The position numbers and the translations under genes were made by a program. Below are positions 1 to 9,699 of a stretch of 64,000 nt of DNA, piece after piece. Every line of letters begins with the position of its first letter. Position 1 is the stretch's first letter. The notes beneath the pieces were generated by a model. That model saw only the letters and a program-made list of their open reading frames with translations. It had not been told where the DNA came from and did not search any database. The stretch spans positions 36,166 through 100,165 of the forward strand of contig JAKSYS010000163.1 in assembly GCA_022925895.1 (NCBI GenBank), given 5' to 3'. This stretch comes from Fragilaria crotonensis (lineage: Eukaryota; Bacillariophyta; Fragilariophyceae; Fragilariales; Fragilariaceae).

Positions 1-1059
1 GGTTGCCTCTTTCGCATCTATAATTGTGAGAAACGGCGTCTGCCGCTCGACAGCTCAGCGTCACAAGAATCAAAAGTCGCTAAAATGATTGTTGACAGAC
101 TGGCGAAGTCTGGCGATGCATCTGGTGTGTCTTCGAAGGAACGGTACAATGCTCTCATAACAGCGCGGAAGTTCATTTCTTATTGCATCTTCCTCGGAGA
201 TGTGAAGCGAGACTTCTGTGACATCATTCTGCCATTGCTTCCTATGACGTTTGAAACGTTGCAGACAACGGTGGATAGTCAGGGTGAGGGTCAAGAAGAC
301 GTGGATCCTGCAATCCGCGCTCTTGAAGCCGAGGTTTTCAAGGGGTACCGTTATACCGTCGCCGAAATCAGTGTATCATGCGTCCTATCTCATGGGCGTA
401 GCGACGACCTGAGCCAAGTTCTCAACGTCGTCAAGGCAGCATCGAACCACCAGTTCTGGCAAGTTCGTCAAGGGGCTGCTCACTTTTTGCGTTGTTTCGA
501 AGGCTGCCACAAGTTTCTCTTCAGTGACGAGCAATCAAGTACTGCTAGAAGTATCATTGCATCGCTTCTGGCCGACGAGCGGCGCGAGGTGTCGTCTGCA
601 GCAATGTCCGCGCTGACTGGAATCCTGGCCGCCACGCCCGATGATACTGTGGCGACACTTGTGGAGAAGTACGTTGCAATCGCTGGTAGGTCGAGAATAA
701 AGAAAACAAAGAAGGGCCTTCCTGAGCAAAAGCTTACCGATGAAGAAGAAAGGTTGAGAGAAGAGAAAGAAAAGAGGCGGTCGCGAAACCAGCAGACCTC
801 CGTTTTCTTCCTGTGTGCTGCCATTCTGGCTGAACCGTATGACACACCTCCTTATGCGCCAGTGGCCATTGCTGCTGTCTCTAAGCATTCATTTGAGAAG
901 AGTGCACCACTGGGAGTGCGTGACATTGTCAAGAAGTGCTGCGGGGAATTTAAAAGAACCCACATGTCGGACAATTGGGAATTGCATCGAAATGTCTTCA
1001 CTCAGGAACAATTGGAATGTCTGGAAGACGTTGTCAGCACTCCACACTACTATGCGTAA
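1..1059 (+). CDS. PSME4: Proteasome activator PA200/BLM10, C-terminal part (5' end outside the window)
   Basis: This is the C-terminal ~352 residues of a HEAT-like-repeat proteasome activator that caps the 20S core and opens its gate. The frame is open from base 1, so the gene begins upstream. The last residues are Tyr-Tyr-Ala, the HbYX-type tail by which Blm10/PA200 docks into pockets of the 20S alpha ring. It is preceded by a segment with 'FKRTH', 'W..H...FT.EQLE.LEDV', which matches the DUF3437 domain that ends this family. Upstream are helical repeat-like stretches and a charged Lys/Glu linker (near 690-790). The PA200 identification rests on the C-terminal domain plus tail. An intron near the window edge (before ~80) cannot be excluded, because the first residues look less family-like. 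Confidence 0.88.
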   Translation, partial: GCLFRIYNCEKRRLPLDSSASQESKVAKMIVDRLAKSGDASGVSSKERYNALITARKFISYCIFLGDVKRDFCDIILPLLPMTFETLQTTVDSQGEGQEDVDPAIRALEAEVFKGYRYTVAEISVSCVLSHGRSDDLSQVLNVVKAASNHQFWQVRQGAAHFLRCFEGCHKFLFSDEQSSTARSIIASLLADERREVSSAAMSALTGILAATPDDTVATLVEKYVAIAGRSRIKKTKKGLPEQKLTDEEERLREEKEKRRSRNQQTSVFFLCAAILAEPYDTPPYAPVAIAAVSKHSFEKSAPLGVRDIVKKCCGEFKRTHMSDNWELHRNVFTQEQLECLEDVVSTPHYYA

Positions 1060-1487
1060 GGCTAATGCAAACTAGGAATCGCTTGATGAATGGGTCGTGC
1101 TAGGTCGACGATCACCTGCTCATGCTCGATCGGTCTTTCGCTTACCGAGCATGAAACAATTTCAAATTCGGTGAGCCAAACGCATCGTGAACTGTGGCTC
1201 TCCGATTCTAATGGCATCAATGTATGGCGCAGGCTTGATACTCTATCTGACATCAGATCTGTCGTTGTACGTACGATACTTTCTGATTTGACTTCAAACA
1301 TAAAACAATTTTGTATGCCCAACGGCACAACAGGGGATGAAGTCGCTAGAGTCATCCGAATTGTGCCGTTGTACCGTGTAGTACCATAATTCAACAATTG
1401 CAGCGCGATCGTCTGCCATTGGTTTATCGGCAATAGGTTATACTATAGTACGTAGGATAATAGTCTATAACTGTCATTTTCGTTTCC
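1060..1487. other. Intergenic, convergent gene ends
   Basis: Space between two genes that end toward each other. Open frames of ~100-120 codons exist on both strands here but have no recognisable domain and biased, non-coding-looking composition. I see no RNA gene or repeat. Confidence 0.5.
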
Positions 1488-2325
1488 TCACAGCTCCGTG
1501 TTTCCCTTTTCGGCTGCCATTTCTTCTGATGTTTTCCATCGTGGTGGTGGAGGTGGTGGGAATTCTCCCGCTGCGATCCGGGACAACGTTCCTGGCATTC
1601 CCAGAAGGATTGTTTTTTCAATGTCTCGCGATTGAATGTATTCCACCCCCGGCGGTGCACCCGCATCTTCTGCCAATTTGGAAAGGATCGTGGCGACATC
1701 TTGTAAGGATCCTAGAGTTAATGGTGAAGTGAGCATAATAAGAATCATCATCAAATGTGAGGAGGGCATTTCAGGTGGGTATAGTCCGTAGTGAGGTGTG
1801 AGTGACAGCGAGACGATGTTATATTTTGGTTGGAGGGCATAGATGGTACCGTTCGATCCTGTCATCGATGTCAGTCGTCACCTTGTATCTATCGACACAC
1901 GTACCATATTTGTCCGTATTGAGCTTGACTTTGACAATAACATGATCCTCCAACAATTGTCGCAAGGAGTTTCCGTGTGATTTGCTAAATCCCTTGCTCC
2001 CAATCCTCAACAGCGGTTTCTTGGCATGGCGCCATGCCTTTTCGATATTCGCCAGAGGTGGTGCATCAGCATCAGCATCAGCATCAGCATCAGCATCAGC
2101 ATCAGCATCAGCATCAGCATCAGGTGCGACGGCTTGAGCGGGAACTAGATTTTCATCATGGTCCGATGCATCCTTCTCCAAATACAAGATATGAATATTT
2201 CGTTCGTTGATTGTTGATGTTGTTGCAATTGTTCGACTCAACGACTCTATTCTGGAAACAGAAAAGGCTTCGGCTGAATTCCAAATGATGAATTGAATAA
2301 GAATAAGTGTTATACGCATGGCCAT
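1488..2325 (-). CDS. Plastid-targeted CRM/YhbY-domain RNA-binding protein
   Basis: Small CRS1-YhbY (CRM) domain protein; the family binds RNA in ribosome assembly or group II intron splicing. The start at 2325 (or 2319) gives a hydrophobic signal peptide ending 'SAEAF-SVSR', a good match to the diatom ASAF-type plastid motif; upstream in-frame codons look non-coding. A (Ala-Asp)10 spacer follows, then the CRM fold 'AWRH..KPLLRIGSKGFS..' leading to 'VKVKLN...KYG'. An intron at 1904-1712 (193 nt, GTACGT...CTAG, phase 1) restores 'KYGSLQDVATILSKLAED' and the typical domain end 'IQSRD...LLGMPGT..RIAAGEFP', followed by a polyproline tail. The spliced product is 214 aa. The domain call is firm, and the intron is supported by continuity with the family. 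Substrate RNA is unknown; import into the plastid is inferred. Confidence 0.82.
2063..2122 (-). repeat. Hexanucleotide microsatellite encoding (Ala-Asp)10
   Basis: Ten exact copies of GCATCA, in frame within the CRM-domain gene, between the plastid-targeting leader and the RNA-binding domain. Repeat-length changes would add or remove Ala-Asp pairs without shifting the frame. Confidence 0.95.
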
Positions 2326-2511
2326 GCTGTTGTCGACGCCCGAAGGGAGGACAAGGACAACGTGCTTGATGCTGATTGCCTTGAGGTGGTTAAGTTGTTC
2401 TCTGTACGCCTGAAGATTTTGGATGGTGCCACTTATTTTTTTGAATTTTGATGGATGGCGGATGGCGGGCAGGCATCTGATGAGGTTTTTTACGAGACAC
2501 TCTACTGGTAC

Positions 2512-3558
2512 AGGAGGTTCCGGAATATTTGCTTTTACCCCAAATTTTCTTTTATTACAATTACTTTCTCCAAAACCGTTTCTTTTTTTCTGCGTTCCAC
2601 GACTCCGACAAACCCGCACTTCCACCTAAATTGAAAACGTGAATCGGATTTTTAGGCCGACTATACGGATCGATACATATTCATAGAAACCCCAGTAGAA
2701 AAAACGAGAAAAGAGGAGAAACAAAAAATACTGGAAGAAATAAGGAGAAAATAGGAGAAAGAAAAAAGGCCAAGAAGAAAATAGGAGAAAATAGGAGTAA
2801 AAAGGAGAAGCTCCACTGGCGCATTTGGAGAAGAGCTAGACACGACCCGAAATGGGCTTTTAGACCCTCGTGTACCTCGCAACTGGTTTCATTCCGCTTT
2901 CTGGTATCACCCCAGTGGCCAATAATTGCCGAAGAAGCTTCTGCGCGTCACTGTCTCTCCAGTGATGAGGCTCTGGAGCAATGGGGTCGCCCTCATGTTG
3001 TTCCCTCCCATCCTGCTGCACTCCTTGGCTCCTCGCCATGATCGACGAAATTCTGTTTGTGTGTGATTGTGTTGCGTGTCGTATGTACGAAGTCGTGGAT
3101 TTCTGTTTTATTATGCACCAGTACTACCGGTAGGTACGGTAAATCCACGGTGTACCACGTTGAAAGGGCTTCCCCGTGTTCCGAGGTCGAGTTCGCCTCA
3201 ACAAAACAAAAATTCAAGTGCTTGCAACGGAGTAAGAAAAAAGGAGAAAAAAAGAGAAAATAGGAGAAGGTGATGAGAAGAAAGGAGAAGAAAGGAGAAA
3301 TTAGGAGAAAAGTGAAGAAGCTGAAATTTGCTTTAGTGGAAGGAAGAAAAAAGGAGAAAGAAATCGGCGGAGTTTCTTCTCAATTAATAGAGTAAAAACC
3401 GTCATCTGCCAGAAAAAAGACTGTCCATTGTACCGCAGTTTCAACAAATGCTGTCTCTAGCCATCAGCAAATTTATCGACCCAGTCCTGGAAATCTTATA
3501 CACGTACCAGTCCTGTAGAAGATATACTAAGATGGAAGATGAAATTCCGGAACCTCCA
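2512..3558. mobile_element. Candidate non-autonomous element, copy 1 (TIR GGAGGTTCCGGAAT)
   Basis: A ~1.05 kb stretch bounded by inverted copies of GGAGGTTCCGGAAT (2513-2526 and 3544-3557, exact over 14 bp). It carries two tracts of degenerate ~10-nt repeats built on AGGAGAAAA, at 2696-2815 and 3230-3360. No convincing ORF lies inside. The flanks share GTA (2508-2510 and 3560-3562), so any target duplication is short or eroded. A second copy with the same ends lies at 12.9-13.9 kb. It lies upstream of the CRM gene start and may influence that promoter. No transposase was seen, so the class is unknown. Confidence 0.5.
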
Positions 3559-3563
3559 AGTAG

Positions 3564-3951
3564 GGACAAGCAATAGCAGTGTATGATATGCATACTTGTA
3601 GACTCTGGTACCAGTACATACCACGTAGTGCAAGTAACCGCACTATGAATATGTATTATAATCCCAGAGGAACCACAGCATTGAAATATTGCATTACTCC
3701 AGTATTGTAAAAGTAGTATTCCAGTATTCCTGAGCGGTTCGTACTCCGTTGGACATCAAAACATCAAAACCATCTTGCACACTCAGTCTCACTTGTTCAC
3801 ACTTCGCACCGCTACGATCATCACCTTGTCCTAAACCTTACCGCCGACCAGCAACCACATCACTCACACTTCACTCTACCCTCTACTTGTACCCGGTAGT
3901 GCCTTACAGTCATTCTAGCTAGACTCCAGACTGGCTCCAATTTTGTTCAAA
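3564..3951. promoter_or_regulatory. Upstream region of the CstF64 gene
   Basis: About 390 bp between the candidate element and the CstF64 start. The last ~180 bp (3770-3950) are rich in CACTCAC/CTTCAC pyrimidine runs, as expected for a 5' leader. A GTACCAGTAC-type palindrome cluster lies at 3600-3640. No TATA box is obvious. Confidence 0.35.
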
Positions 3952-4866
3952 ATGTTCAACTCCAATACCACCTCCAACAACAACGGTGATGCCTTGCAAA
4001 CCGGAAGAAATGACGTTTACGTTGGAAATCTTGCCTTCAATACGACAGAAGAACAATTGAGTGAAGTGTTTTCCGAAGTGGGACGCGTGGTGCGTGTTCG
4101 AATGGCCACAGATCCAGAAACCATGAATCCACGAGGATTCGCATTTGTCGAGTATCAAGATCCACAAGCGGCATTGAGTGCTATTCGCAACATGAATGAC
4201 TTTGAATTGAATGGAAGGAAGATTCGAGTCAATTTCAGCAATCCGAGTCATCTTGAACCGTTGGCAGGAAAGCTAGGTATGGACGTGCCCAGCAGCCAAG
4301 CGTTACAAAAACAAGATATTGGCGCTGGAACGCTTGCAGTCGCTGAAGCTCTGAAAGGCATGTCCAAGGGAGAGCTCTATGATGTTATTGCCGGACTCAA
4401 GGTGATATCTGATCGTGATCCAGATGAAGCACGGAGGATTCTCAGTGGACATCCACAACTACAAGAAGCCATACTCTTCGCCATGTCCAAACTTGACATG
4501 GTCAAGACACCAGTGGCAGTAGCCAGTGCAGCAGTCGTTGCTCCCGTCATGCCCGCGCCAGCACCAGCGGCGCAAATAGGAGGAGGAACAGCAACAGCAC
4601 ATGCCTCGGATCCACGATTCGCAGCTGCACATCATCAACAATCACAGCAACAGCAGCGCGTCGATCCTCGAGTTCGCGTCGATCCGCGATCACGAGATCC
4701 ACGACAACGCGCTGCACCACCCACTTCGACGGTGTCCAATTTGGATCCTGCATTGATACAACAAGTCATGTCCTTGACACCGCAACAAATTGCACAATTG
4801 CCTCCAGACAAGTATGCTAGCATCATGGCACTTCGGAATCAAATCTTGGCGGGAGCAGCGAGGTAA
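3952..4866 (+). CDS. CSTF2: Cleavage stimulation factor subunit 2 (CstF64)
   Basis: This protein binds the U/GU-rich element downstream of the poly(A) site and links it to CstF77 and symplekin in mRNA 3'-end cleavage. It has an N-terminal RRM with RNP2 'VYVGNLAF' (residues 22-29) and RNP1 'RGFAFVEY' (61-68), then a CSTF2 hinge ('GMSKGELYDVIAGLK', ~135-150, helical). A Gln/Pro/Arg-rich middle follows, and then the C-terminal three-helix domain 'LIQQVMSLTPQQIAQLPPD..ASIMALRNQI' that contacts Pcf11/Rna15 partners. The product is 304 aa, shorter than animal CstF64 because the MEARA/G repeats are missing. I chose the ATG at 3952; upstream in-frame codons lack another ATG. No intron is needed. The domain set is diagnostic. 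Confidence 0.93.
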   Translation: MFNSNTTSNNNGDALQTGRNDVYVGNLAFNTTEEQLSEVFSEVGRVVRVRMATDPETMNPRGFAFVEYQDPQAALSAIRNMNDFELNGRKIRVNFSNPSHLEPLAGKLGMDVPSSQALQKQDIGAGTLAVAEALKGMSKGELYDVIAGLKVISDRDPDEARRILSGHPQLQEAILFAMSKLDMVKTPVAVASAAVVAPVMPAPAPAAQIGGGTATAHASDPRFAAAHHQQSQQQQRVDPRVRVDPRSRDPRQRAAPPTSTVSNLDPALIQQVMSLTPQQIAQLPPDKYASIMALRNQILAGAAR

Positions 4867-4982
4867 AGCACGATTGTCGTATTTTTTTTAACAACATCTA
4901 GCAATGGAATTAGCCACGTTACTGACTATTGTAGACTGTTGTGATCAAACAGTGATTTTCATGTCTTCGCAACAACATATTC

Positions 4983-5885
4983 TCACTCCACCTTGTGCAC
5001 CGGTTTGTACTCGTATCGTTCCCACTCAAACAAGCACCACCGTTTCAAGGATAACGGAATCGAACCATATCCAATCATGGGAATCAACGGCGACGTCCCC
5101 TGTCGATAATCAGCATATTCCTTCGCATACTCGGATTCATAATATCGTTTCAAATTCTGGCCTTCCGCATTCCAAATGCCCGTCCCACTCAAGGACAATA
5201 AGATAACCATGGTAAAGAGTGGTGATGCTAGTCCGACGTACGAATGGCACAGTCCTGCCGCACACCACCATTGTAAGATTTCACCAGCATAATTGGGATG
5301 TCGTGAATACTTCCACCATCCCACACGACAAAAGCCACCCACTCGGCCATGCTGGATCCAATTTGTTTTTTGAACATCAGACGAAATCTCCATTATAATG
5401 CCGACGGCGAATCCACTCAGTAGCATCCAATCCATGGTGGATAGACTAGTGTAACTGCTTCTGGTGGTCAGTTTTGTATCTTGCTGAATGAGTAGCAATG
5501 GTAATGAAATGATGTACACCCAACAACCTTGGACCATCCAATACACAAAGAATAACATAGGATTTTGAATCACTTTTTCGAAACGAGCATCACCTTTCCG
5601 AGAATGAGCTCTCCAGGCCAAAAATACCAACAACCACCCTCGACTAATGACAAAGAGAATTGTCATGTAAATCAGCCGTTGTGATCCGTGATCCTTGCCG
5701 CCATTGTCGTCGTCGTCGGTATCATTGTAATATCCCACAAGGGCCAGGAGCAAAAAGTTGATTCCACCCAGAACATCGTAAAATGTTTCAGTTTGAAGCG
5801 AGTAGGCAGCCACAAATCCAGTCAATTGCAAGGCCAAGGTGTAAATGACAGCGACCGTCACTACAGAAAAGGTGGAATCGCTCAT
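4983..5885 (-). CDS. DUF1295 / steroid 5-alpha-reductase-like membrane protein
   Basis: A 300-aa polytopic membrane protein with about six to seven hydrophobic segments. The C-terminal half holds the DUF1295 hallmark: 'SSDVQKTNWI', then 'GWWKYSRHPNYAGEILQWW', the NADPH-binding-like region shared with steroid 5-alpha reductases, sterol C14 reductases and isoprenylcysteine methyltransferases. The ATG at 5885 is immediately followed by a membrane segment. It is one open frame, tail-to-tail with CstF64 across ~115 bp. The family is poorly characterised and the substrate cannot be deduced. An ER or plastid-envelope location is a guess. The family call is strong. Confidence 0.88.
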   Translation of the reverse strand: MSDSTFSVVTVAVIYTLALQLTGFVAAYSLQTETFYDVLGGINFLLLALVGYYNDTDDDDNGGKDHGSQRLIYMTILFVISRGWLLVFLAWRAHSRKGDARFEKVIQNPMLFFVYWMVQGCWVYIISLPLLLIQQDTKLTTRSSYTSLSTMDWMLLSGFAVGIIMEISSDVQKTNWIQHGRVGGFCRVGWWKYSRHPNYAGEILQWWCAAGLCHSYVGLASPLFTMVILLSLSGTGIWNAEGQNLKRYYESEYAKEYADYRQGTSPLIPMIGYGSIPLSLKRWCLFEWERYEYKPVHKVE

Positions 5886-6382
5886 GACAGAAGAGCAGCA
5901 ACCAGTTTAGTGTGAGAAGATCGCCTCTGAGTAAGGATTGCTGATGTTCGAGATGTCAACTTATGTGAATTTACTGCTTTTACGTCAGTAGTACGTAGTA
6001 CAAGTAGCAGTATTTCAGAATTTCAGTTGTCAGAAGACAGGCGTATGAGTCAGTCTTGCATAGACTGTGCATGCTACCGGTAGTGTACCCAGAATACCAG
6101 GTGCTACTTCTACCCTTCAAGTACTACGATACTCGCAGTCCAGAGTCCAGACTACAGTACGATTCAGTATTATGTAATTTTATGTGCACACTGTACGCAT
6201 ACCAGTAATCGTGCATAGTGTGCATTTGATCATTTGATATATTTGATCACACGTCCAACAAGACATACGGCGTTCTATGCGTTACTCTGTGTCCTTCATT
6301 TCTGTTCCTCTGCTCGTATCCTTGATCAATATGTGTGGAAAAATGCATATAGGAACAAAAAGATCCAGACGCCCATCATCTA
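5886..6382. promoter_or_regulatory. Divergent promoter region with GTAC/TGATCA palindromes
   Basis: A shared upstream region of two divergent genes. It contains GTAC-rich sequence (5985-6130) and several TTTGAT/TGATCA words near 6225-6255. No TATA box or RNA gene was recognised. Confidence 0.35.
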
Positions 6383-8209
6383 ATGCTTCCCATTGCGTTC
6401 CGCAAAGTACTTCTCATTCTTACCACAATAACCTTCGCAAACTCCTTTACTTCCCTCCAACCCCGACGACAATTTTCATCATCCTCAACGAATATCATCA
6501 TGGCATCATCAACATCGTCGTCATCGACGTCAGCTCTCAAACCACCACCGGCCACTGCGGATCTATCCGTCGATGAGATCTATGCTCTTGTGGATGCCAA
6601 AGGCAAACATGCACCACCTGTGCCCACCACAACAGTGGCTGCGTTGTTTCTATTGGGAGTACCAACATTCTTGGCAGTGTTGCCTATTTCGATTTTCTAT
6701 CAAGTTAGCAAATCGATTGTTGGGAAACTAACAACAACAACAAAAGATCTTCATTTGACACCGATTGATTCTGGAATTGAAGTAGCATCAAATGATATCA
6801 TTCCTTTTCATGATCGAAAATATGATTTGGTCATCATGGGAGCTACTGGCTTTACGGGATCTCTCTGTGTCCGACATTTGGCCAAGACGTATGGCGTCAA
6901 TTCTAAGAATGGCATCAAGTGGGCCATCGCAGGACGATCGCAATCCAAACTGAATGAAATCAAACAACGATGGGCTAAGGAGCTTGGAAATGACGATATC
7001 TTGACGGTTGATACAATTGTGGTGGATACGAGGTGAGTATACTTATGTTGTGTGCGTCTCGAGAAGCATTTTGTGCAATTGTCGTTTTGTTGATGTTGTT
7101 AAGTGTTTGCGTGCTTGCAAGCGCTGACTTCAATCTTTTCTTTCACATCCACATTATGACATATATTACAATTATATATACATAGTGATCCATCCACTCT
7201 CCCCGGATTGGTAAAAAACACACGTGCCGTCTCATCCGCGGCGGGGCCCTTTGAAAAGTATGGTTCGCCGGTTGTCGAGTATTGTGCCAAGTACGGTACC
7301 AACTATGCTGACATTACCGGCGAATTCAATTGGTCCAAACACATGACATTGGCATGGGAAGAGACGGCACAGCGGACTGGTGCCAAGATTGTGTCACTCT
7401 GTGGCAGTGACTCGATCCCATGGGATTTGTCCACCATGGTCATTGAAGATTCGCTTCCAGAGGGAGAAACGTTGACCAAGGTCACGTATATTGATGAACT
7501 GATCAGTCAGGCATCTGGTGGTACGATTGCTACAGTGTTACTGAGTGTGCTCGGTCATTCCCGAGGAGAGCCGGAAGGAGAGTTTGATCAGTTCTTGCGT
7601 CTCCCCGACGGATCCAAGAGTCCATTGAAGTTTACGTTTACTCCTCCCATCTTCCCCAAGAAATTCACCGAACCTGCGTATGTGGCTGGAATGTACGGTG
7701 CCTTTTTCGTCATGGCCGTCTGCAATGCCGAGGTGGTAAAGAAGGGTGTGGCACAGCGACAACGTGCCACGGAGTTGAAGTATTACGAGTATGGTCGTCA
7801 TCCTGACTGGAAAAGTGCCATGGCAGCCTCATTTGGATTGCCATTCGCGATCGTCATGTTGATGAATCCAATTACCAAGTTTATTCTCAACAAGTTTATT
7901 CCTAGTCCGGGAGATGGACCAACTATGGAAGATATGGAGAATAATTACTTTGGTTGTACTATTGGATATGGTGAGGGTTCGCAGGGAACCAAGGTGGAGA
8001 CGGTCATGTACTTTCCTCAAGACCAAGGGTATCTACATACGGCTCGAATGTTGGTGGAGAGTGGACTCTGTCTGGCAGCGGAAAAACATGAAGAGAGAAA
8101 GGGTGGGTTCTTCGCTTCGTCAACTGGCATGGGAAACGCATTGTTGCAACGATTGCGTGAGACTGGAACCTACTTTGGCGTCAAGACGACCAAGTCGACT
8201 TCCTCCTAA
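6383..8209 (+). CDS. Saccharopine dehydrogenase-like oxidoreductase (SCCPDH family)
   Basis: A 557-aa NAD(P)-type oxidoreductase-like protein related to trans-acting enoyl reductases and SCCPDH. After a hydrophobic leader and a second membrane segment ('LFLLGVPTFLAVLPISIFY', ~residues 90-110), the Rossmann start 'YDLVIMGATGFTGSLCVRHLA' appears near residue 150. An intron at 7033-7185 (153 nt, GTGAGT...ATAG, phase 2) joins 'IVVDT' to 'SDPSTLPGLVKNTRAV', giving the family-typical 'AGPFEKYG..VVEYCAKYGTNYADITGE'. The first ATG yields a leader ending 'FANSF-TSLQ', which resembles a signal peptide plus plastid motif. An internal ATG at 6500 would remove it. Plants and diatoms have such membrane-associated members, but the substrate is not known. 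Confidence 0.88.
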
Positions 8210-9105
8210 GAATGATTGATTGGAGGAATTGGATGTACACTGGACCTGGTACGATGAACGCGAACTTAGATACCTTTATACCTTTTTGAAGCAAAGAGTT
8301 CATATCATAGTAACTACTATAGGCGCTCTACTAGAGTACTATGAAATGATTCCGCGCGCAGATGGCAGCATCGTCGTCAGCACAGCGACGAACGAACTCC
8401 AAGCGATGCTGGGTCGCGGTTTCGCTCGTATGCAATCTGTTTCTTGTGCCATCTTTTGGTTGGCTATTCAGTTTTGGTTGTTTCTCATTTAGGATACCGG
8501 TACTCAGTAGTACTACAAGTTATTCGTGCCTGTAGTAGTACAGGCATTTGTTGGCGGAAAAAGGCTGGAGTCTTGTTAGTTCTGAGTGCGTGTTCGTGTG
8601 TACGTCACTCATACTGCGTTCATGCGGATTCTACTTACTCGATTTGCTTCGTTTTTCTCCAGTACCGATTATGGCAGGTTCCCGTCTGCGGAACGGAAGT
8701 TCCGGAGGAATGGTTTCGACGTACTTGTGGGATATTTTTTTAGCAAGGCGAAAAATGAAAGTGCAGCATTGGGGTCAAGTATAATTCTACAGGATTCACT
8801 AACACTGGAAGTTAAGACACAAACGCTACGCGCAATTTCATTTGACGACACTTTAAACGTCGCATCCGTGTGCGTAATCGGTTAGTTCCTTGACTTCAAG
8901 CCGCAGTTTCATTCCCACACGGATTTGTCTTGTCGGCACGTGTGTGAAGCAGTGCAGAGTGGTGAGGAGCCGTCTCGAAGGTATCGGATCACAGCACACA
9001 CAAAAGTACCCCCAACAGGACCCAAGTGTCACTGCACACAGCATCTGCGGGTGAAGGGGGGCCTTCGCAATCAAGCGAACCTTCGCTCGTGTGCAATTTC
9101 AAACG
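8210..9105. other. Intergenic
   Basis: Nothing recognisable. Overlapping 60-100-codon frames lack domains. There are scattered GTACTA/TAGTAC words at 8280-8350 and 8500-8545. The last part may be the leader of the next ORF. Confidence 0.4.
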
Positions 9106-9699
9106 ATGCACTTTTCTTATTCTCCTCCTCCTCTTGACGCCTCAGTGTCTGGATATCATCACGGTGGTCACAATAACAACAAGAGTTATCATCGCAATCG
9201 CCAGAATCTATATCAACGTATACCCCTAAGAGCTTGCCGCTTTGATACCTGCACTGACGATTATCAAGAAGAAGGAAAGGAAGAAGAACAAGAAGACGAC
9301 TGCATCATGATCATTCAGGAACTCGATTCGGACAATTCAATGACCGATTCATTTTTGGGACCTTCCCAGAGAATTTACCGCCATGTTCCTTCCCTCTCGT
9401 CATCGGACTGTTTTGGATCCACCGCACCTCATCCTTCTCAAAACGACATGAACGGCATGATCAACAACGGCAATACTCGAATTGAACAAGCTCTTTCCCA
9501 AGAACAACTGCCACAAGCGTCTTACATTCCACAAACATGCGACGATGCACCGCAGCAACAACATTTTTCAATTCGAACCTCCATCAAGAGAGATTCCTGG
9601 GCTGTCGATCCATCTCCATGGGTCGTTCCCATTGCGCCATGCGAATCGGCGAAACGGATGCGTCTTGCTACTGGCTACAGCTACAACAGCAGCGGATGA
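9106..9699 (+). CDS. Hypothetical low-complexity protein
   Basis: An uninterrupted 197-codon frame from the ATG at 9106. It is rich in Ser, Gln, Asn, His and acidic residues (an acidic run 'EEGKEEEQEDD' near residue 62), with no membrane segment. I recognise no domain. Asn/Gln/His-rich proteins of this kind are common in diatom nuclei, but composition alone cannot show function. Regular codon use and length argue for a real gene; absence of a conserved motif keeps confidence moderate. Confidence 0.5.
   Translation: MHFSYSPPPLDASVSGYHHGGHNNNKSYHRNRQNLYQRIPLRACRFDTCTDDYQEEGKEEEQEDDCIMIIQELDSDNSMTDSFLGPSQRIYRHVPSLSSSDCFGSTAPHPSQNDMNGMINNGNTRIEQALSQEQLPQASYIPQTCDDAPQQQHFSIRTSIKRDSWAVDPSPWVVPIAPCESAKRMRLATGYSYNSSG

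Noticed and set aside
2690-2885. Open frame through the purine-rich tract as a gene
   Set aside because: It is a by-product of AGGAGAAAA repeats and encodes Ser/Phe/Leu low-complexity sequence on the other strand.
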